Shown here: in pieces, positions 43,547 through 53,614 of the stretch
How positions within the stretch are numbered: the stretch's first letter is position 1
Layout of the letters: every line of letters begins with the position of its first letter
Assembly: GCA_023419535.1 (NCBI GenBank)
Contig: JAEZXX010000081.1
Coordinates: 1 to 64,000 of the forward strand
Origin: Pseudomonadota bacterium
Lineage (GTDB): Bacteria > Pseudomonadota > Alphaproteobacteria > Rhizobiales > Rhizobiaceae
Length of the DNA: 64,000 nucleotides
Reading direction: 5' to 3'
The notes under the pieces: generated by a model
What the model was told of the DNA's origin: nothing
The model's database searches: none
Seen by the model: only the letters and a program-made list of their open reading frames with translations
Program-made: the position numbers and the translations under genes

Positions 43547-44980
43547 TCAGGACTGCCCGCCCACCACGAGCGCGATCCCGGGGGAGCCGAGCCCCTCCGC
43601 CCATCGATGGCAGCTTCGCCCGCTGCGCTTGGCCTCGTAGAGCGCGACGTCGGCGCGGTGGATCGCCTCCTCGAAGCGCTCGCCGGGGTGGAGGGCGGCG
43701 ACACCGATGGACACCCCGACGGCCAGCGCCCGGTCCTCGTAGAGGACGGGTCTGGCGACCAGGGCGATGAGCGTGCGGCAGAGCCGCGCGACCGCCTCGT
43801 CGTCGGCCCGGCGCGCCAGGATGACGAACTCGTCGCCCCCGATCCGTCCGCCGATCTCGTCCTCGTTCAGGGTGGCGCGGATGCGCGAGGCGATGGTGCG
43901 AAGGACGAGGTCGCCGGCGGCGTGGCCGTAATAGTCGTTGATCGGCTTGAACCGGTCGAGGTCGAGATAGAGGATCCGCATCGAGCTCGCGTCGCCGCGC
44001 GCCGCCGTCTCCACGCTTCGCGCCAGCGACAGGCGGTTGGGCAGGCCGGTGACCGAATCGTGCAGCGCCAGATGCTCGGCGTGGCGGTGGGCCGCCTCCA
44101 GCGCCTGTTCGCTGCGCCGGTTCATCGCCGCGATCCGCCGGCCCTGCAGCGCGACGAGGAGCAGCGAGCCGAGCAGGATCACGACGATGGTCGCGGCGCC
44201 CGGCGCCAACGCCTCGAGCATGTCGCGCCCGGGGGTCGGCGCCTTCAGGTGAAGGACGAAGTGCTGCTCGCCGTCGTAGGTCGAGAACCAATGGTCCTCG
44301 CCTCCGGACCGCGGCCAGCTGCGGTGCTTCAGTCCGAGATCGGTGACGAAGAGCTCCTGCTCGATTCCCGACAGCTCGTCCTGCGTCAGGCGGTCGCCGA
44401 AGACGATGACCGAGGGCCGGCGGTCGTCTCGCAAAACCGTGTGGTCGTCCCCGGGAGACAGGGGGCTCGCCGAGGCCAGGATCGGCTCGCCGTCGGGCGA
44501 GACGAGAAGCCCGCTGACGGCTTCGTGTTCGGGCAGGTTGCGCGCGGCCTCGATGAGCGCGCGGGCGCCGCCCTCGAGAGAGCTGACGCGCGGCCCGAAC
44601 CGGATCCGGCCCTCGACGAGCGAATAGCGCTCGTGGCCTTCGGGATCGATGACCGCGGCGTATTCGATGCCCTGATGTTCGTAGAGGGACGCCCCGAAAT
44701 TGTTCTGGATGTAGGCCCAGGAGAGGTCGACGTTGAGATGGAGGTTCGCGTAGCCGGCGCCCGAATCCGCGTAGTCGATGACGGAGCGCTCAAGCGCCTC
44801 GGCGCGGTCCGACAGCAGGGTCTGGACGAAGGAGAAGGCCTGATCCTCGGCCTGCGCGTCCTGCCGGTGGGCGACGTCCAGGATGAAGGCCGCGAACAGG
44901 CCCAGCGTTCCGCTGACGGCGGCGATGATGATGAGGACGTTGGTCCGGCCGAGCGTGATCAGAAACGGCTGTCGGTCCAC
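43547..44980 (-). CDS. Membrane-bound diguanylate cyclase with extracytoplasmic sensor domain
   Basis: The 477-residue protein has a transmembrane helix (about 12-34), an extracytoplasmic CHASE-like sensor region (about 40-255), a second helix (about 260-283), and a GGDEF domain (about 310-470). The active-site motif RIGGDEF is intact and no inhibitory RxxD site is clear, so it should synthesise cyclic di-GMP. No EAL domain is present. The start is a GTG at 44980, with AAGGAAG about 6 bases upstream. It diverges from the CoA-transferase genes. Confidence 0.87.
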   Translation of the reverse strand: MDRQPFLITLGRTNVLIIIAAVSGTLGLFAAFILDVAHRQDAQAEDQAFSFVQTLLSDRAEALERSVIDYADSGAGYANLHLNVDLSWAYIQNNFGASLYEHQGIEYAAVIDPEGHERYSLVEGRIRFGPRVSSLEGGARALIEAARNLPEHEAVSGLLVSPDGEPILASASPLSPGDDHTVLRDDRRPSVIVFGDRLTQDELSGIEQELFVTDLGLKHRSWPRSGGEDHWFSTYDGEQHFVLHLKAPTPGRDMLEALAPGAATIVVILLGSLLLVALQGRRIAAMNRRSEQALEAAHRHAEHLALHDSVTGLPNRLSLARSVETAARGDASSMRILYLDLDRFKPINDYYGHAAGDLVLRTIASRIRATLNEDEIGGRIGGDEFVILARRADDEAVARLCRTLIALVARPVLYEDRALAVGVSIGVAALHPGERFEEAIHRADVALYEAKRSGRSCHRWAEGLGSPGIALVVGGQS

Positions 44981-45184
44981 CGCGACCTTCCTTCGAAACA
45001 GCAGGCGTGGCACATCTAGAAACAGAAGCTTTAAGGAGCGGTTGCAATCGCGGCGTGAATGCACGCATGCAAACGGTTGTCCCGGGCGGCGCGACCTTCG
45101 GCATCGTCCGAAACGGCTGCCGCGCTTGCCTGCCGGGCCCATGTGGCCCTTATAGTCGGGCGACGCCAAACGACGGGAGACGTG

Positions 45185-45922
45185 ATGCGAAAACTCCATT
45201 CCGACGCGACGGAGGCCCTCGCGGGGCTCCTGCACGACGACATGACGATCATGGCGGGCGGCTTCGGCCTCTGCGGCATTCCGGAGGTCCTGATCGGCGC
45301 GATCCGAGAGTCCGGCGTGAAGGGCCTGACGGTCGTCTCCAACAATGCCGGCATCGACGGCATCGGGCTGGGAGCCCTCCTCGAGACCCGCCAGATCCGG
45401 AAGATGATCTCGTCCTATGTCGGCGAGAACAAGATGTTCGCCCAGCAGTTCCTGGCTGGAGAGCTGGAGGTCGAGTTCAACCCGCAGGGAACGCTCGCCG
45501 AACGCATCCGCGCGGGAGGCGCGGGCATCCCCGCCTTCTTCACCAAGACCGGCTACGGCACGAAGATCGCCGAGGGCAAGGAGACGCGCGAGTTCGACGG
45601 GGAGCACTACGTGATGGAGCGCGGGCTCTTCGCCGACCTCTCCGTGGTCCACGCCTGGAAGGGCGACCCGGAGGGCAACCTCGTCTACCGGAAGACCGCG
45701 CGCAACTTCAATCCGATGATGGCGACGGCCGCAAGGGTCACCGTTGCCGAGGTCGAGCATCTGGTTGGCGCCGGCGAACTCGACGGCGACCACATCCACA
45801 CGCCGGGCATCTTCATCAAGCGCATGATCCACGTGAAGGACGCACAGAAGCGCATCGAGCAGCGCACGGTGAGGAAGCGCGCCGACGCGCCGGCACCGGC
45901 GGCCGCGGGGGAGGAAGTCTGA
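45185..45922 (+). CDS. scoA: 3-oxoacid CoA-transferase subunit A
   Basis: This 245-residue family I CoA-transferase alpha subunit has the start motif [15 protein letters not shown] (near 22-36) with the oxyanion-side region, and [17 protein letters not shown]. With ScoB it moves CoA between succinyl-CoA and a 3-oxoacid such as acetoacetate. The ATG at 45185 has GGGAGA upstream; a GTG lies immediately before it. Its stop overlaps the scoB start as TGATG. The C-terminal 12 residues are Ala-rich. Confidence 0.93.
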   Translation: MRKLHSDATEALAGLLHDDMTIMAGGFGLCGIPEVLIGAIRESGVKGLTVVSNNAGIDGIGLGALLETRQIRKMISSYVGENKMFAQQFLAGELEVEFNPQGTLAERIRAGGAGIPAFFTKTGYGTKIAEGKETREFDGEHYVMERGLFADLSVVHAWKGDPEGNLVYRKTARNFNPMMATAARVTVAEVEHLVGAGELDGDHIHTPGIFIKRMIHVKDAQKRIEQRTVRKRADAPAPAAAGEEV

Positions 45923-46584
45923 TGGCCTGGACGCGCGAACAGATGGCGGCGCGGGCCGCCCGGGAGCTGCAGGACGGCTTCTACGTCAATCTGGGCATCG
46001 GCATCCCGACGCTCGTCTCGAACTACATCCCCGAAGGGATGAGCGTTCAGCTCCAGTCGGAGAACGGCATGCTCGGCATGGGCCCGTTCCCGTTGGAGGG
46101 TGAGGAGGACCCGGACCTCATCAACGCCGGCAAGCAGACGATCACCGAGCTGCCCTCGACCAGCTTCTTCTCCTCGGCCGATTCCTTCGGGATGATCCGG
46201 GGCGGGCACATCGACCTGTCGATCCTGGGCGCCATGGAGGTGGCCGCGAACGGCGATCTCGCCAACTGGATGATCCCCGGCAAGATGGTGAAGGGCATGG
46301 GCGGGGCGATGGACCTCGTCGCCGGGGTCAAGCGCGTGGTCGTCGTCATGGAGCACGTCGCGAAGGCCAAGGACGGCTCGACCAGCCCCAAGATCCTCAA
46401 GGAGTGCTCGCTGCCGCTGACCGGCAAGGGCGTCGTCGACCTCGTGATCACCGATCTCGGCGTGTTCGAGGTCGACGAGAAGGGCGGCGGGCTGACGCTG
46501 GTCGAGCTCGCCGACGGGGTGAGCGTCGAGGAGGTGAAGGCCGCGACCGAGGCCGAATTCGCCACGGCGGACGGCTTGCGCTAA
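45922..46584 (+). CDS. scoB: 3-oxoacid CoA-transferase subunit B
   Basis: The 220-residue beta subunit carries the catalytic glutamate E47 in [11 protein letters not shown], which forms the enzyme-CoA thioester. Other family segments are [16 protein letters not shown] and GAMDLVAG. Overlapping scoA by one base, it forms the second half of the enzyme, succinyl-CoA:3-oxoacid CoA-transferase, used for ketone body or polyhydroxybutyrate degradation. Confidence 0.94.
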   Translation: MAWTREQMAARAARELQDGFYVNLGIGIPTLVSNYIPEGMSVQLQSENGMLGMGPFPLEGEEDPDLINAGKQTITELPSTSFFSSADSFGMIRGGHIDLSILGAMEVAANGDLANWMIPGKMVKGMGGAMDLVAGVKRVVVVMEHVAKAKDGSTSPKILKECSLPLTGKGVVDLVITDLGVFEVDEKGGGLTLVELADGVSVEEVKAATEAEFATADGLR

Positions 46585-46664
46585 GCGAGGGTGCCGGCCA
46601 CGCGCCGATCCGATCGAGGGTCGCCGATCCGGCACCCTCGATCCTGGATGCGGCGGACCCTTCC

Positions 46665-47864
46665 ATGACATCTTCCTCGATGCCGACCGGGCGCCCGGCG
46701 GCTGCGGCCGGCCTCCTCCTGGTGCTGACCTATCTCGGCTTCGTCAGCCTCGGCCTTCCGGACGCGGCCTACGGCGTCGCGTGGCCGTCGCTGCGCGCCG
46801 AGTTCGGGCTGCCGCAGGGCGCCTTCGGCCTCGGCCTCCTGACGGTCGCGATCGGCTTCTTCTTCTCCAGTCTTGCGGCGGGAACGCTGCTCGACCGTTT
46901 CGGCGCGGGCCGGCTCCTCGCCGTCTCCACCTTCGCCTCGGCGGCCGGGCTCGTCGCCTTCGCCGCCTCGCCCTCCTGGCCGCTCTTCCTCGCCGCCGGG
47001 CTTCTCGTCGGCATCGGCGGCGGCGCCATCGATTCCGGGCTGAACGCCTACGCGGCCCGCCACTATTCGGCGCGCCAGATGAACTGGCTGCATGCCGCCT
47101 TCGGCTTCGGCGCCGCGCTCGGGCCGCTCGCCATGACCGTCGCCCTCACCGGCGGCGGCTGGCGCTTCGGCTATGTCGCGATCGCGGCGCTCATGGGCGC
47201 GCTCGCCGTCCTCTTCGTCGTGACGCGCAGGCGTTGGACCGACGGCGCCGAGGACGCGGCCGCCGCCGAACCCGCGCCGGGCGTTCCGGTCGGGGCGGCG
47301 CTGAAGCACCCGCTGGTCTGGCTGCAGACGCTGACCTTCTTCGTCTATGCCGGGATCGAGATCGGCGCGGGGCAATGGGCCTTCGCGGTTCTGACGCAGG
47401 CGCGCGGCCATTCGATCGAGACCGCGGGCCTGTGGACGGGCGGCTTCTGGTTCGCCCTCTTCGCCGGCCGGCTGCTCCTCGGCTTCGGGGCGGACGCGAT
47501 CGGGCCCGACCGGCTGATCCGGCTCGGGTCCATCGTCGCCGTGCTGTCGATGATCCTCTTCGCCGTCGATCCCTTCGGCCTCGGCGTGGTCGGACTGATC
47601 GCCGCCGGCTTCGCCTTCGCGCCGATCTTCCCGATGCTGATGCACCGCACGCCGCGGATGCTCGGCACGGGCCTCGCCTCCCACTCGATCGGCTTCCAGG
47701 TCTCGGCGGCGATGATGGGCGGTGTCGCGCTTCCCGCCGCGGCCGGCTTCCTCGGCGGCGCCTTCGGCGTCGCGGTCATCCCCTATTTCTTCGCCGCGGT
47801 GGCCGTCCTCCATCTCGTCCTCGTCGGGATCGGCCTGTCCCGGTCGGCCGCGGGCGACCGCTGA
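46665..47864 (+). CDS. MFS transporter, sugar-permease-like
   Basis: This 399-residue transporter has 12 predicted helices, an AGTLLDRFGAGRLLA loop 2-3 motif of the major facilitator superfamily, and a helix-rich C-terminal half. The start motif GFVSLGLPDAAYGVAWPSL and the GGGAIDSGLNAY segment resemble FucP/YfjJ-like permeases. The substrate is not known. It follows scoB by 80 bases and may be transcribed with it or independently. Confidence 0.85.
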   Translation: MTSSSMPTGRPAAAAGLLLVLTYLGFVSLGLPDAAYGVAWPSLRAEFGLPQGAFGLGLLTVAIGFFFSSLAAGTLLDRFGAGRLLAVSTFASAAGLVAFAASPSWPLFLAAGLLVGIGGGAIDSGLNAYAARHYSARQMNWLHAAFGFGAALGPLAMTVALTGGGWRFGYVAIAALMGALAVLFVVTRRRWTDGAEDAAAAEPAPGVPVGAALKHPLVWLQTLTFFVYAGIEIGAGQWAFAVLTQARGHSIETAGLWTGGFWFALFAGRLLLGFGADAIGPDRLIRLGSIVAVLSMILFAVDPFGLGVVGLIAAGFAFAPIFPMLMHRTPRMLGTGLASHSIGFQVSAAMMGGVALPAAAGFLGGAFGVAVIPYFFAAVAVLHLVLVGIGLSRSAAGDR

Positions 47865-47995
47865 CGGGCCGGCTGGACGAGCGACCGCCGCCGTCGCCCT
47901 ATCCTCCGCCGCAATTGCATGCTCCAGTTGCCCGTCGCTCCCTCCCGGCGGGGCCGACCGGAACTGAGGCGAGCCGGACGGGGCGACGATCGCGA

Positions 47996-49312
47996 ATGGC
48001 ACAATCGCACTCCCATGCGCTGCGCGGCCAGATCGGCCGGCTCGAACTCCTGTCGCGCATGGTGCTGGCGATCCTCGCCACCGGCTCGGGCGTCTTCACC
48101 TATATCGGCGTCAGCGACCTGATCGACGGGTCGCCGACCACCGTCTTCCTCGGCGCCATCATCTATTCCGTCGCCGTCTCGGTCGCGATCTACGGCTTCT
48201 GGACCTATCTGATGCGCATCATGCCGCATGTGCGCTCGGCGCGCGGGCGGGCCATGCTCTACCTCTCCATGGGCATCGGCATCGTGATGATCATCGCCAT
48301 GTCGGCCTGGTTGAACGCGGCCGCGCTCGCCGGGGGCGCGGCGCTGGAGCAGCATCTCTCCGTCACCACCGAGGAGTACCAGGAGCGGCTGAACCAGGCG
48401 CATGAGAACGCGCTGGCGGCCCAGAGCCTCATCCCCGACATCCAGCTCGCATCCCAGCGCTTCTCGCGGCTCGCCGACGAGGAGCGCTCCTCCGGCGCGC
48501 TGACCGGCACGTCCGGCTCGGGCACGGTGGTCCAGCTGCTCAGCCAGATGTCGGTGCAGCTCGACGGCCTGTCCGCCGAGATCGAGACCTCGCGCGGCCA
48601 GGTCCAGACCCTGTTCGAGGAGGGCGGCACGCGGCTCGGCGAGATGCGCCGTCTGGTGGCGGGCGAGGGACCGGTGAACGAGCGCTCCACCGCCTTCGCC
48701 GAGCAGGCGACCGCGCTGTCTGGCATCGTCGCCTCGCTGCAGCAGACCTCGGTCGCCCCCGCGGTGCGCCGGGCGGCCGAGGACCTCGGCCGAAGCTACA
48801 TCGCACCCGTCGCGGGCGGTCTGGCCGAGGACCTGCGCCTGCGCCAGAGCGAGGTGCTCGCGCGCGTCGAGGAATCGGTGCGCCAGCAGAGCGCGGCGCT
48901 CGCATCGGCCGCCGACGAGATCCTCGCCCGGCCGGTGGTCGAGACCGTGCGCTTCCAGCCGCTTTCCAAGCCGGACGCCGTCATCCGCTACGCCGGCGAC
49001 TTCCTGCCCTCCTGGGCGGGCGCCATCGCCATCGATCTGATGCCGGCGGTTCTCGTCCTCATCCTCGTCGTCACGCAGGAGCAGATCCGCCGCGAGGAGG
49101 GCGACGAGGAAGAATATGCCGACATGAGCGCGGCCGACATGATCCGCGCCCTGCGCCTCCAGCGCTCCCTGACGGCCGCCCGGTCGGAGGACGAGGAGCG
49201 TCCGGCGCCGCCCCCGGCGAGGCCGGATCCGGATCCGGAGAACGAGGTCGTCCAGCGCAACGAGCCCGGCGCGGTCCCGCTCCCCTTGCGGCGGGGCTCC
49301 GGCCCGCAGTGA
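47996..49312 (+). CDS. Four-helix membrane protein with large extracytoplasmic coiled coil
   Basis: I do not recognise a named family. The 438-residue protein has three helices near the N-terminus (about 15-37, 46-70 and 83-106), a long helical extracytoplasmic region (about 110-345) rich in Glu, Gln and Ala with heptad-like spacing, a fourth helix (about 350-372), and a cytoplasmic acidic, proline-rich tail. There is no visible enzyme motif, methyl-accepting domain or GTPase. It overlaps the next gene by 4 bases, so the two products probably act together in or on the membrane, perhaps as a scaffold and a protease-like partner. Confidence 0.75.
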   Translation: MAQSHSHALRGQIGRLELLSRMVLAILATGSGVFTYIGVSDLIDGSPTTVFLGAIIYSVAVSVAIYGFWTYLMRIMPHVRSARGRAMLYLSMGIGIVMIIAMSAWLNAAALAGGAALEQHLSVTTEEYQERLNQAHENALAAQSLIPDIQLASQRFSRLADEERSSGALTGTSGSGTVVQLLSQMSVQLDGLSAEIETSRGQVQTLFEEGGTRLGEMRRLVAGEGPVNERSTAFAEQATALSGIVASLQQTSVAPAVRRAAEDLGRSYIAPVAGGLAEDLRLRQSEVLARVEESVRQQSAALASAADEILARPVVETVRFQPLSKPDAVIRYAGDFLPSWAGAIAIDLMPAVLVLILVVTQEQIRREEGDEEEYADMSAADMIRALRLQRSLTAARSEDEERPAPPPARPDPDPENEVVQRNEPGAVPLPLRRGSGPQ

Positions 49313-50187
49313 TCGCGGACGGTCCGCCGCCCTCGGCCTTCGAGCGCGCCGTCCTGTCGATCCCGGACGGAGCGATCCTGCGCGGCCTGTTCCTGTCGAT
49401 CGTCGCGCTCACCGGCTGGGTGCTCTACCAGGACTTCTCGGCGGTCCTGCAGGGCGAGCGGGACGCGGCGCGCCTGACGCGCACCGACCCGCTGCCCCTG
49501 CGCCGGCCCGCGCCGGGCGACCAGCGCAGGCCCTATCTGCCCCGCACCATGCCGCTCGGGCCCGAGCGCGGCGTCCCGCTTCTGCCCGGCCACGGGCCGG
49601 TGGAGGGCGAGACGACCGGAGAGCCGATGGTCTTCGTCCGCGCGGCCGGCACGACCGACATCTCGGCCATCGGCCGGATCGACCCGGGCACGGCCGGCCT
49701 CCTCGACGCCTTCCTCGCCGGGGAGGGGGACGGAGCGACGGCGCTCCATCTCCATTCGCCGGGCGGCTCGGTCACCGATGCCATCGCCATGGCGCGCGCG
49801 ACCCGCGAGGCTGGACTTTCGACGTTCGTTCCGGCGAACGGCTACTGCGCCTCGGCCTGCCCGCTGGTCTTCTCGGGCGGGGTGGAACGCTCCGCCGGCG
49901 AGAGCGCCTGGATCGGCGTCCATCAGGTCTATGCGGCCGAGATCGAGGGCGGTATCCGCGAGCGGGACGTCGACCGGTCGATCTCCGACATCCAGTCGAC
50001 CAGCGCGGACGCGCAGGACCTCCTGATCGAGATGGGCGTCGATCCGCGCCTCTGGATCCATGCCATGCGCACCCCGCCGCAGGAGCTCTACGTCCTGACG
50101 CCGGAGGAGATGGGCGAATACCGCCTCGTCACGCCGCCGCCCGAGGACGAGCCGGCCGCCGAGCGCGTGCCCGAGGCGGCGAGTTGA
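49309..50187 (+). CDS. Membrane-anchored ClpP/crotonase-fold protein (COG3904-like)
   Basis: The 292-residue protein has an N-terminal helix (about 22-42), a proline-rich linker (55-100), and a ClpP-like domain (about 105-270). The oxyanion-type segment LHSPGGSV, the putative nucleophile in GYCASACPLVFSGG and the histidine in WIGVHQVY are placed as in ClpP and signal-peptide peptidase relatives. It could be an extracytoplasmic serine protease. It is coupled to the preceding membrane protein through a GTG start overlapping its stop by 4 bases. The target is unknown. Confidence 0.75.
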   Translation: MIADGPPPSAFERAVLSIPDGAILRGLFLSIVALTGWVLYQDFSAVLQGERDAARLTRTDPLPLRRPAPGDQRRPYLPRTMPLGPERGVPLLPGHGPVEGETTGEPMVFVRAAGTTDISAIGRIDPGTAGLLDAFLAGEGDGATALHLHSPGGSVTDAIAMARATREAGLSTFVPANGYCASACPLVFSGGVERSAGESAWIGVHQVYAAEIEGGIRERDVDRSISDIQSTSADAQDLLIEMGVDPRLWIHAMRTPPQELYVLTPEEMGEYRLVTPPPEDEPAAERVPEAAS

Positions 50188-50267
50188 GCCGGACGGCTTG
50201 GCGAGCCTTCCGCTCCTGCGCTATAAGGCGCTTCGCGCGCGCCGTCTCCGTCCTCGGCCCGCGCATT

Positions 50268-50352
50268 GCGGGTGTGGTGAAACTGGTAGACGCGCCGGAC
50301 TCAAAATCCGGTTCCGCAAGGAGTGTCGGTTCGATTCCGACCACCCGCACCA
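50268..50352 (+). tRNA. tRNA-Leu (anticodon CAA)
   Basis: An 85-base tRNA has a 7-base acceptor stem GCGGGTG with CACCCGC and an encoded ACCA end. The anticodon stem is CCGGA with TCCGG around a loop CTCAAAA, giving anticodon CAA. The variable arm is long, as in leucine tRNAs, and the T arm is GTCGG-TTCGATT-CCGAC. Confidence 0.96.
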
Positions 50353-50403
50353 TCGACCGCGCGCCCTTGCGGTTCCGGCTCGTTTCCTTTCGCCGATGAC
50401 GGT

Positions 50404-50613
50404 TCAGGCGCCGGTCGGAGGGGAGGGCGCGGCGATGTCGCCGTCGTCGGAGTCGTCGTATTCGGGCGAGCGCCCGCCATTGGGCAGCTTGCTCTGTTCC
50501 CGGCGCATGTGTTCGGTCTCGGTCTGGCCGGACGGATCGTCCTGCGTCGCGACCTTCGAGCCGTCGTCGCGGTATTCGGTCCCGTCCTTGGTTCTCTTGT
50601 CGATCTCGGACAT
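50404..50613 (-). CDS. Small hydrophilic hypothetical protein
   Basis: The 69-residue product is highly charged and rich in Asp, Gln, Thr and Ser, with no hydrophobic segment, so it is soluble and probably disordered. The start ATG at 50613 has GGAG 7 bases upstream. An in-frame extension to 50685 is possible but less likely. It resembles small conserved hypothetical proteins of Rhizobiales in composition. No function can be assigned. Confidence 0.5.
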   Translation of the reverse strand: MSEIDKRTKDGTEYRDDGSKVATQDDPSGQTETEHMRREQSKLPNGGRSPEYDDSDDGDIAAPSPPTGA

Positions 50614-50749
50614 CTCGCATCTCCGGTTGTCGTTGCAGCGTGAAGGCCGCCCCGGCGGGATCGGTTCCGGTTTCGGCTGCGACAATGAAGCTCACGGCAT
50701 CGGCGCCGCGCGGCCGGAACGGATGCGGGTCCGCGCATCTTGACGAGCC

Positions 50750-51151
50750 ATGGTTCCAGTCTTCGTCTACGGGACGCTCAAACGCGGCTTCCCCTTCCAT
50801 CCGCTCGGCCTGTCGGATTCGACCTTCGTGTCCGCCGTGACGACGGTCCATCCGTATCCGATGGTGATCGCCGGTTCGTTCTTCGGCCCGATGATGCTCG
50901 ACGAGCCCGGTCGCGGCCTGAGGGTCGCCGGCGAGCTCTATTCCGTCCGCCCCGACCGGCTCCCCAAGCTCGACGAGCTGGAGGATGTCGGCCGGCCGGG
51001 AAGTTTCCGATCCAGGGTCGAGGTCGTCGACGGGGACGCCACGGTCGAGGCGGTCGGCTTCATGAAGGACGAGCGCTGGCTCGATCCCGTCCACACCGGC
51101 TTCCTGTCCGACTATCAGGACACGCGGTTCGTCCCGCCCTGGGATCGTTGA
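50750..51151 (+). CDS. Gamma-glutamylcyclotransferase-like (AIG2/GGCT) protein
   Basis: This 133-residue protein has the GGCT fold entry motif VFVYGTLKRGFPF (residues 4-16), which forms the substrate pocket, and the catalytic-glutamate region KLDELEDVG near residue 75. Such proteins cyclise gamma-glutamyl peptides, but many are untested. It stands alone, convergent with the ROK regulator. Confidence 0.85.
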   Translation: MVPVFVYGTLKRGFPFHPLGLSDSTFVSAVTTVHPYPMVIAGSFFGPMMLDEPGRGLRVAGELYSVRPDRLPKLDELEDVGRPGSFRSRVEVVDGDATVEAVGFMKDERWLDPVHTGFLSDYQDTRFVPPWDR

Positions 51152-51170
51152 GCTCGATCCCGAAGCGCCG

Positions 51171-52442
51171 TCACGTCCGGACCGCGCCGCCGCTCTCGGC
51201 GTGCAGGACGCGGTGGTCGAGGAAGTATCGCGCGAAGAAGGGCAGGCTCGCCGCCCCGATCTCTCGCGCGGCCCGCCCGATCGTCCCCTCCTCGAAGCGC
51301 AGATCCGAAAGCCCGCGTCGATCGAGCGACGAGAAGGCGCTTCCCGCGGCGCCGGTCAGCCGTCGCCGGATGTCGGGCGAGAAGCTGCCGTCAACGATCG
51401 CCGCCTCGAAATCGTAGACGGCGCTGGCGGCGAGCGCGGCGTGGGCGAGCCCCCGGCCGGCTCGAAGAATCCAGTCGTCGAGGATGGCGCCGAGCTCCTC
51501 CCACCGGGCGTCGGCGCGCCAGAGGTCGTTGCCGCGAAGGCCGGCGGCGCGGGCGTCCCGTTCGAGGACGTGGATCGAGGCCTCCTCGATGAGCTGGCAG
51601 ACGCCGCCGCTCCTGCTCGGCACGGGGAGCGATCCCAGCGCGCCGGCATTGCCGCTGCGGCCGGGAACGAGCCGTCCGTCGATGACGATGCCGCCGCCGA
51701 CGAAGGCTCCGACGAAGACATAGACGTAGTCCGACAGCCCGGTCGTCCCGAAGGCCTGCTCGGCGCCGCAGGCGGCGGTCGCGTCGTTCGCCTCGAAGAC
51801 CGGAAGGCCGACCGCCGCGGCGAGCTCGTCCGCGATCCCGCCGCGCCGCCATTCGTCGCCTTCCGCCTCGCTGGCGCGGTGCGAGACCGCCCAGGCCCAG
51901 AGTTCGGCGGGCAGGCCGACGCCGAGACCCGCGATGCGCCCTCGCTCGGCCTCCGGCAGGCCGGCCGTCAGGGCGCTGACGCTGGTGCGCGCGAACTCCA
52001 TCACCGCGCCGCGCCGCGGGTAGTCGTAGACGACGGCGTCGTGTCCCAGCACCGCACCCGAGAAGTCCATCAGGACCGTCTCGCTGGTGCGCCGCCCGAT
52101 CTTCAGGCCCAGCGAGAAGGCGCCGCGCGCGTTCAGCCGCATCGGCACCGAGGGCTGGCCGACACGGCCCCGCTGCGGCGCGCCGGGCAGCACCAGCCCG
52201 TCGGCCTCCAGGGCGCGCATGATCACGGTGACGGTCTGCGCCGACAGGCCCGACTGGCGGGCGATCTCGGCCTTGGCGAGCGCCCCGTGCCGGCGGATGA
52301 GCGACAGGACCACCCGTTCGTTGTGCGCGCGCACCCCGGCCTGGTTGGAGCCGCGGATCGCCGCATGAAGCGCGGGAGCGGGGGCCTCGTTCGCGAGAGA
52401 CGTGCGCATTGTCGGGTCGAGGGACGCCTCGTTCGGGTGCAT
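51171..52442 (-). CDS. ROK-family transcriptional regulator
   Basis: The 423-residue protein has an N-terminal winged helix-turn-helix (about 40-100, NERVVLSLIRRHGALAKAEI then ARQSGLSAQTVTVIM) and a ROK sugar-kinase-like domain. The phosphate-binding segment is degenerate (GLKIGRRTSETVLMDF in place of the GxDIGGTK type), and the usual zinc CxCGxxGC motif is absent, so it is a regulator and not a kinase. It diverges from frcBCA, and a palindrome lies 33-50 bases upstream of its start. Probable sugar-responsive repressor of the fructose-type operon. Confidence 0.88.
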   Translation of the reverse strand: MHPNEASLDPTMRTSLANEAPAPALHAAIRGSNQAGVRAHNERVVLSLIRRHGALAKAEIARQSGLSAQTVTVIMRALEADGLVLPGAPQRGRVGQPSVPMRLNARGAFSLGLKIGRRTSETVLMDFSGAVLGHDAVVYDYPRRGAVMEFARTSVSALTAGLPEAERGRIAGLGVGLPAELWAWAVSHRASEAEGDEWRRGGIADELAAAVGLPVFEANDATAACGAEQAFGTTGLSDYVYVFVGAFVGGGIVIDGRLVPGRSGNAGALGSLPVPSRSGGVCQLIEEASIHVLERDARAAGLRGNDLWRADARWEELGAILDDWILRAGRGLAHAALAASAVYDFEAAIVDGSFSPDIRRRLTGAAGSAFSSLDRRGLSDLRFEEGTIGRAAREIGAASLPFFARYFLDHRVLHAESGGAVRT

Positions 52443-52474
52443 GGGGCGACGGTAGGCCGTCGCAGGCCAATAAG

Positions 52475-52491
52475 TAAATCGAATTGATTTA
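52475..52491. promoter_or_regulatory. Palindromic operator of the ROK regulator / frc operon, with -35 element
   Basis: TAAATC (52475-52480) and GATTTA (52486-52491) are complementary arms around GAATT, the most A/T-rich spot in this intergenic region. A consensus TTGACA -35 element for the frc operon begins 2 bases later, at 52494. A repressor here would cover the divergent promoters. Confidence 0.6.
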
Positions 52492-52594
52492 AGTTGACAG
52501 GGCTTCGGGAAGGGCGTTCCATGACGCCGAGCCCGCGGGAGGAAATGGGCCGGCAGGGATCGCCGGCCGACGGGCCAATGGGAGAATCGAGATC

Positions 52595-53614
52595 ATGCTT
52601 CGTCGTTCGCTGGCGCTCGGCGCCGCTTTGGCCGCCCTGTCCGCCGTTCCGTCCCTGGCGCAGGACCAGACGACGGTCTGCCTCATCACCAAGACCGACA
52701 CGAACCCCTTCTTCGTCACCATGCGCCGGGGCGCCGAGGAGAAGGCGGCCGAGCTCGGTCTCAATCTGCAGTCCTATGCCGGCCGCATCGACGGCGATCA
52801 CGAATCCCAGGTGCAAGCGATCGAGAGCTGCATCGCCGCCGGCGCCAAGGGCATCCTGATCACCGCCTCCGACACGCGGGCCATCGTGCCGGCCGTGACG
52901 CAGGCCCGCGACGCCGGCCTGATCGTTATCGCGCTCGACACCCCGCTCGAGCCGCTGGACGCCGCGGACGCGACCTTCGCGACGGACAACCGCGCCGCCG
53001 GCGTTCTTATCGGCGAGTGGGCCGCCGCCACGATGGGCGAGGAGGCCGCGAATGCGCGCATCGGCTTCCTCGACCTCACGCCCTCGCAGCCTTCCGTCGC
53101 GGTGCTCCGCAACCAGGGCTTCATGGAAGGCTTCGGCATCGACGTGAAGGACGGGAACGTCGTCGGCGACGAGGACGACCCGCGCATCGTCGGCCACGAC
53201 ATGACGAACGGCAACGAGGAGGGCGGTCGCCAGGCGATGGAGAACCTCCTCCAGCAGGATCCGGGCATCAACCTCGTCTACACGATCAACGAGCCGGCGG
53301 CCGCCGGCGCCTACGAGGCGCTGCGCTCGGTCGGGCTCGAGGGGCAGGTGACGATCGTCTCGGTCGACGGCGGCTGCCCAGGCGTCCAGAACGTCGAGGA
53401 GGGCATCATCGGCGCGACCTCCATGCAGTATCCCCTGCAGATGGCGGCGCTCGGCGTCGAGGCCGTGGCGGCCTTCGCCGAAAGCGGCGCGACCCCGCAG
53501 ACCAGCGAAGGCCTCGACTTCACCGACACGGGCGTCGATCTCGTCACGGACGAGCCGGCCGAGGGCGTCGACTCCATGACGTCGGCGGAGGCGAAGGACC
53601 TCTGCTGGGGCTGA
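52595..53614 (+). CDS. frcB: Fructose-type ABC transporter substrate-binding protein (FrcB-like)
   Basis: This 339-residue periplasmic sugar-binding protein (Peripla_BP_4) has a 22-residue signal peptide ending SLAQ. The first lobe starts [16 protein letters not shown], the hallmark of the fructose-binding FrcB group. The ribose-type hinge region has [15 protein letters not shown]. It opens a three-gene operon with the permease and ATPase. The 170-base gap to frcC contains hairpins, which may set the ratio of binding protein to membrane components. Confidence 0.9.
   Translation: MLRRSLALGAALAALSAVPSLAQDQTTVCLITKTDTNPFFVTMRRGAEEKAAELGLNLQSYAGRIDGDHESQVQAIESCIAAGAKGILITASDTRAIVPAVTQARDAGLIVIALDTPLEPLDAADATFATDNRAAGVLIGEWAAATMGEEAANARIGFLDLTPSQPSVAVLRNQGFMEGFGIDVKDGNVVGDEDDPRIVGHDMTNGNEEGGRQAMENLLQQDPGINLVYTINEPAAAGAYEALRSVGLEGQVTIVSVDGGCPGVQNVEEGIIGATSMQYPLQMAALGVEAVAAFAESGATPQTSEGLDFTDTGVDLVTDEPAEGVDSMTSAEAKDLCWG

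Noticed and set aside
50268..50352. tRNA-Leu as an integration site of a mobile element
   Set aside because: I see no integrase, no duplicated 3' tRNA segment and no change of composition on either side.
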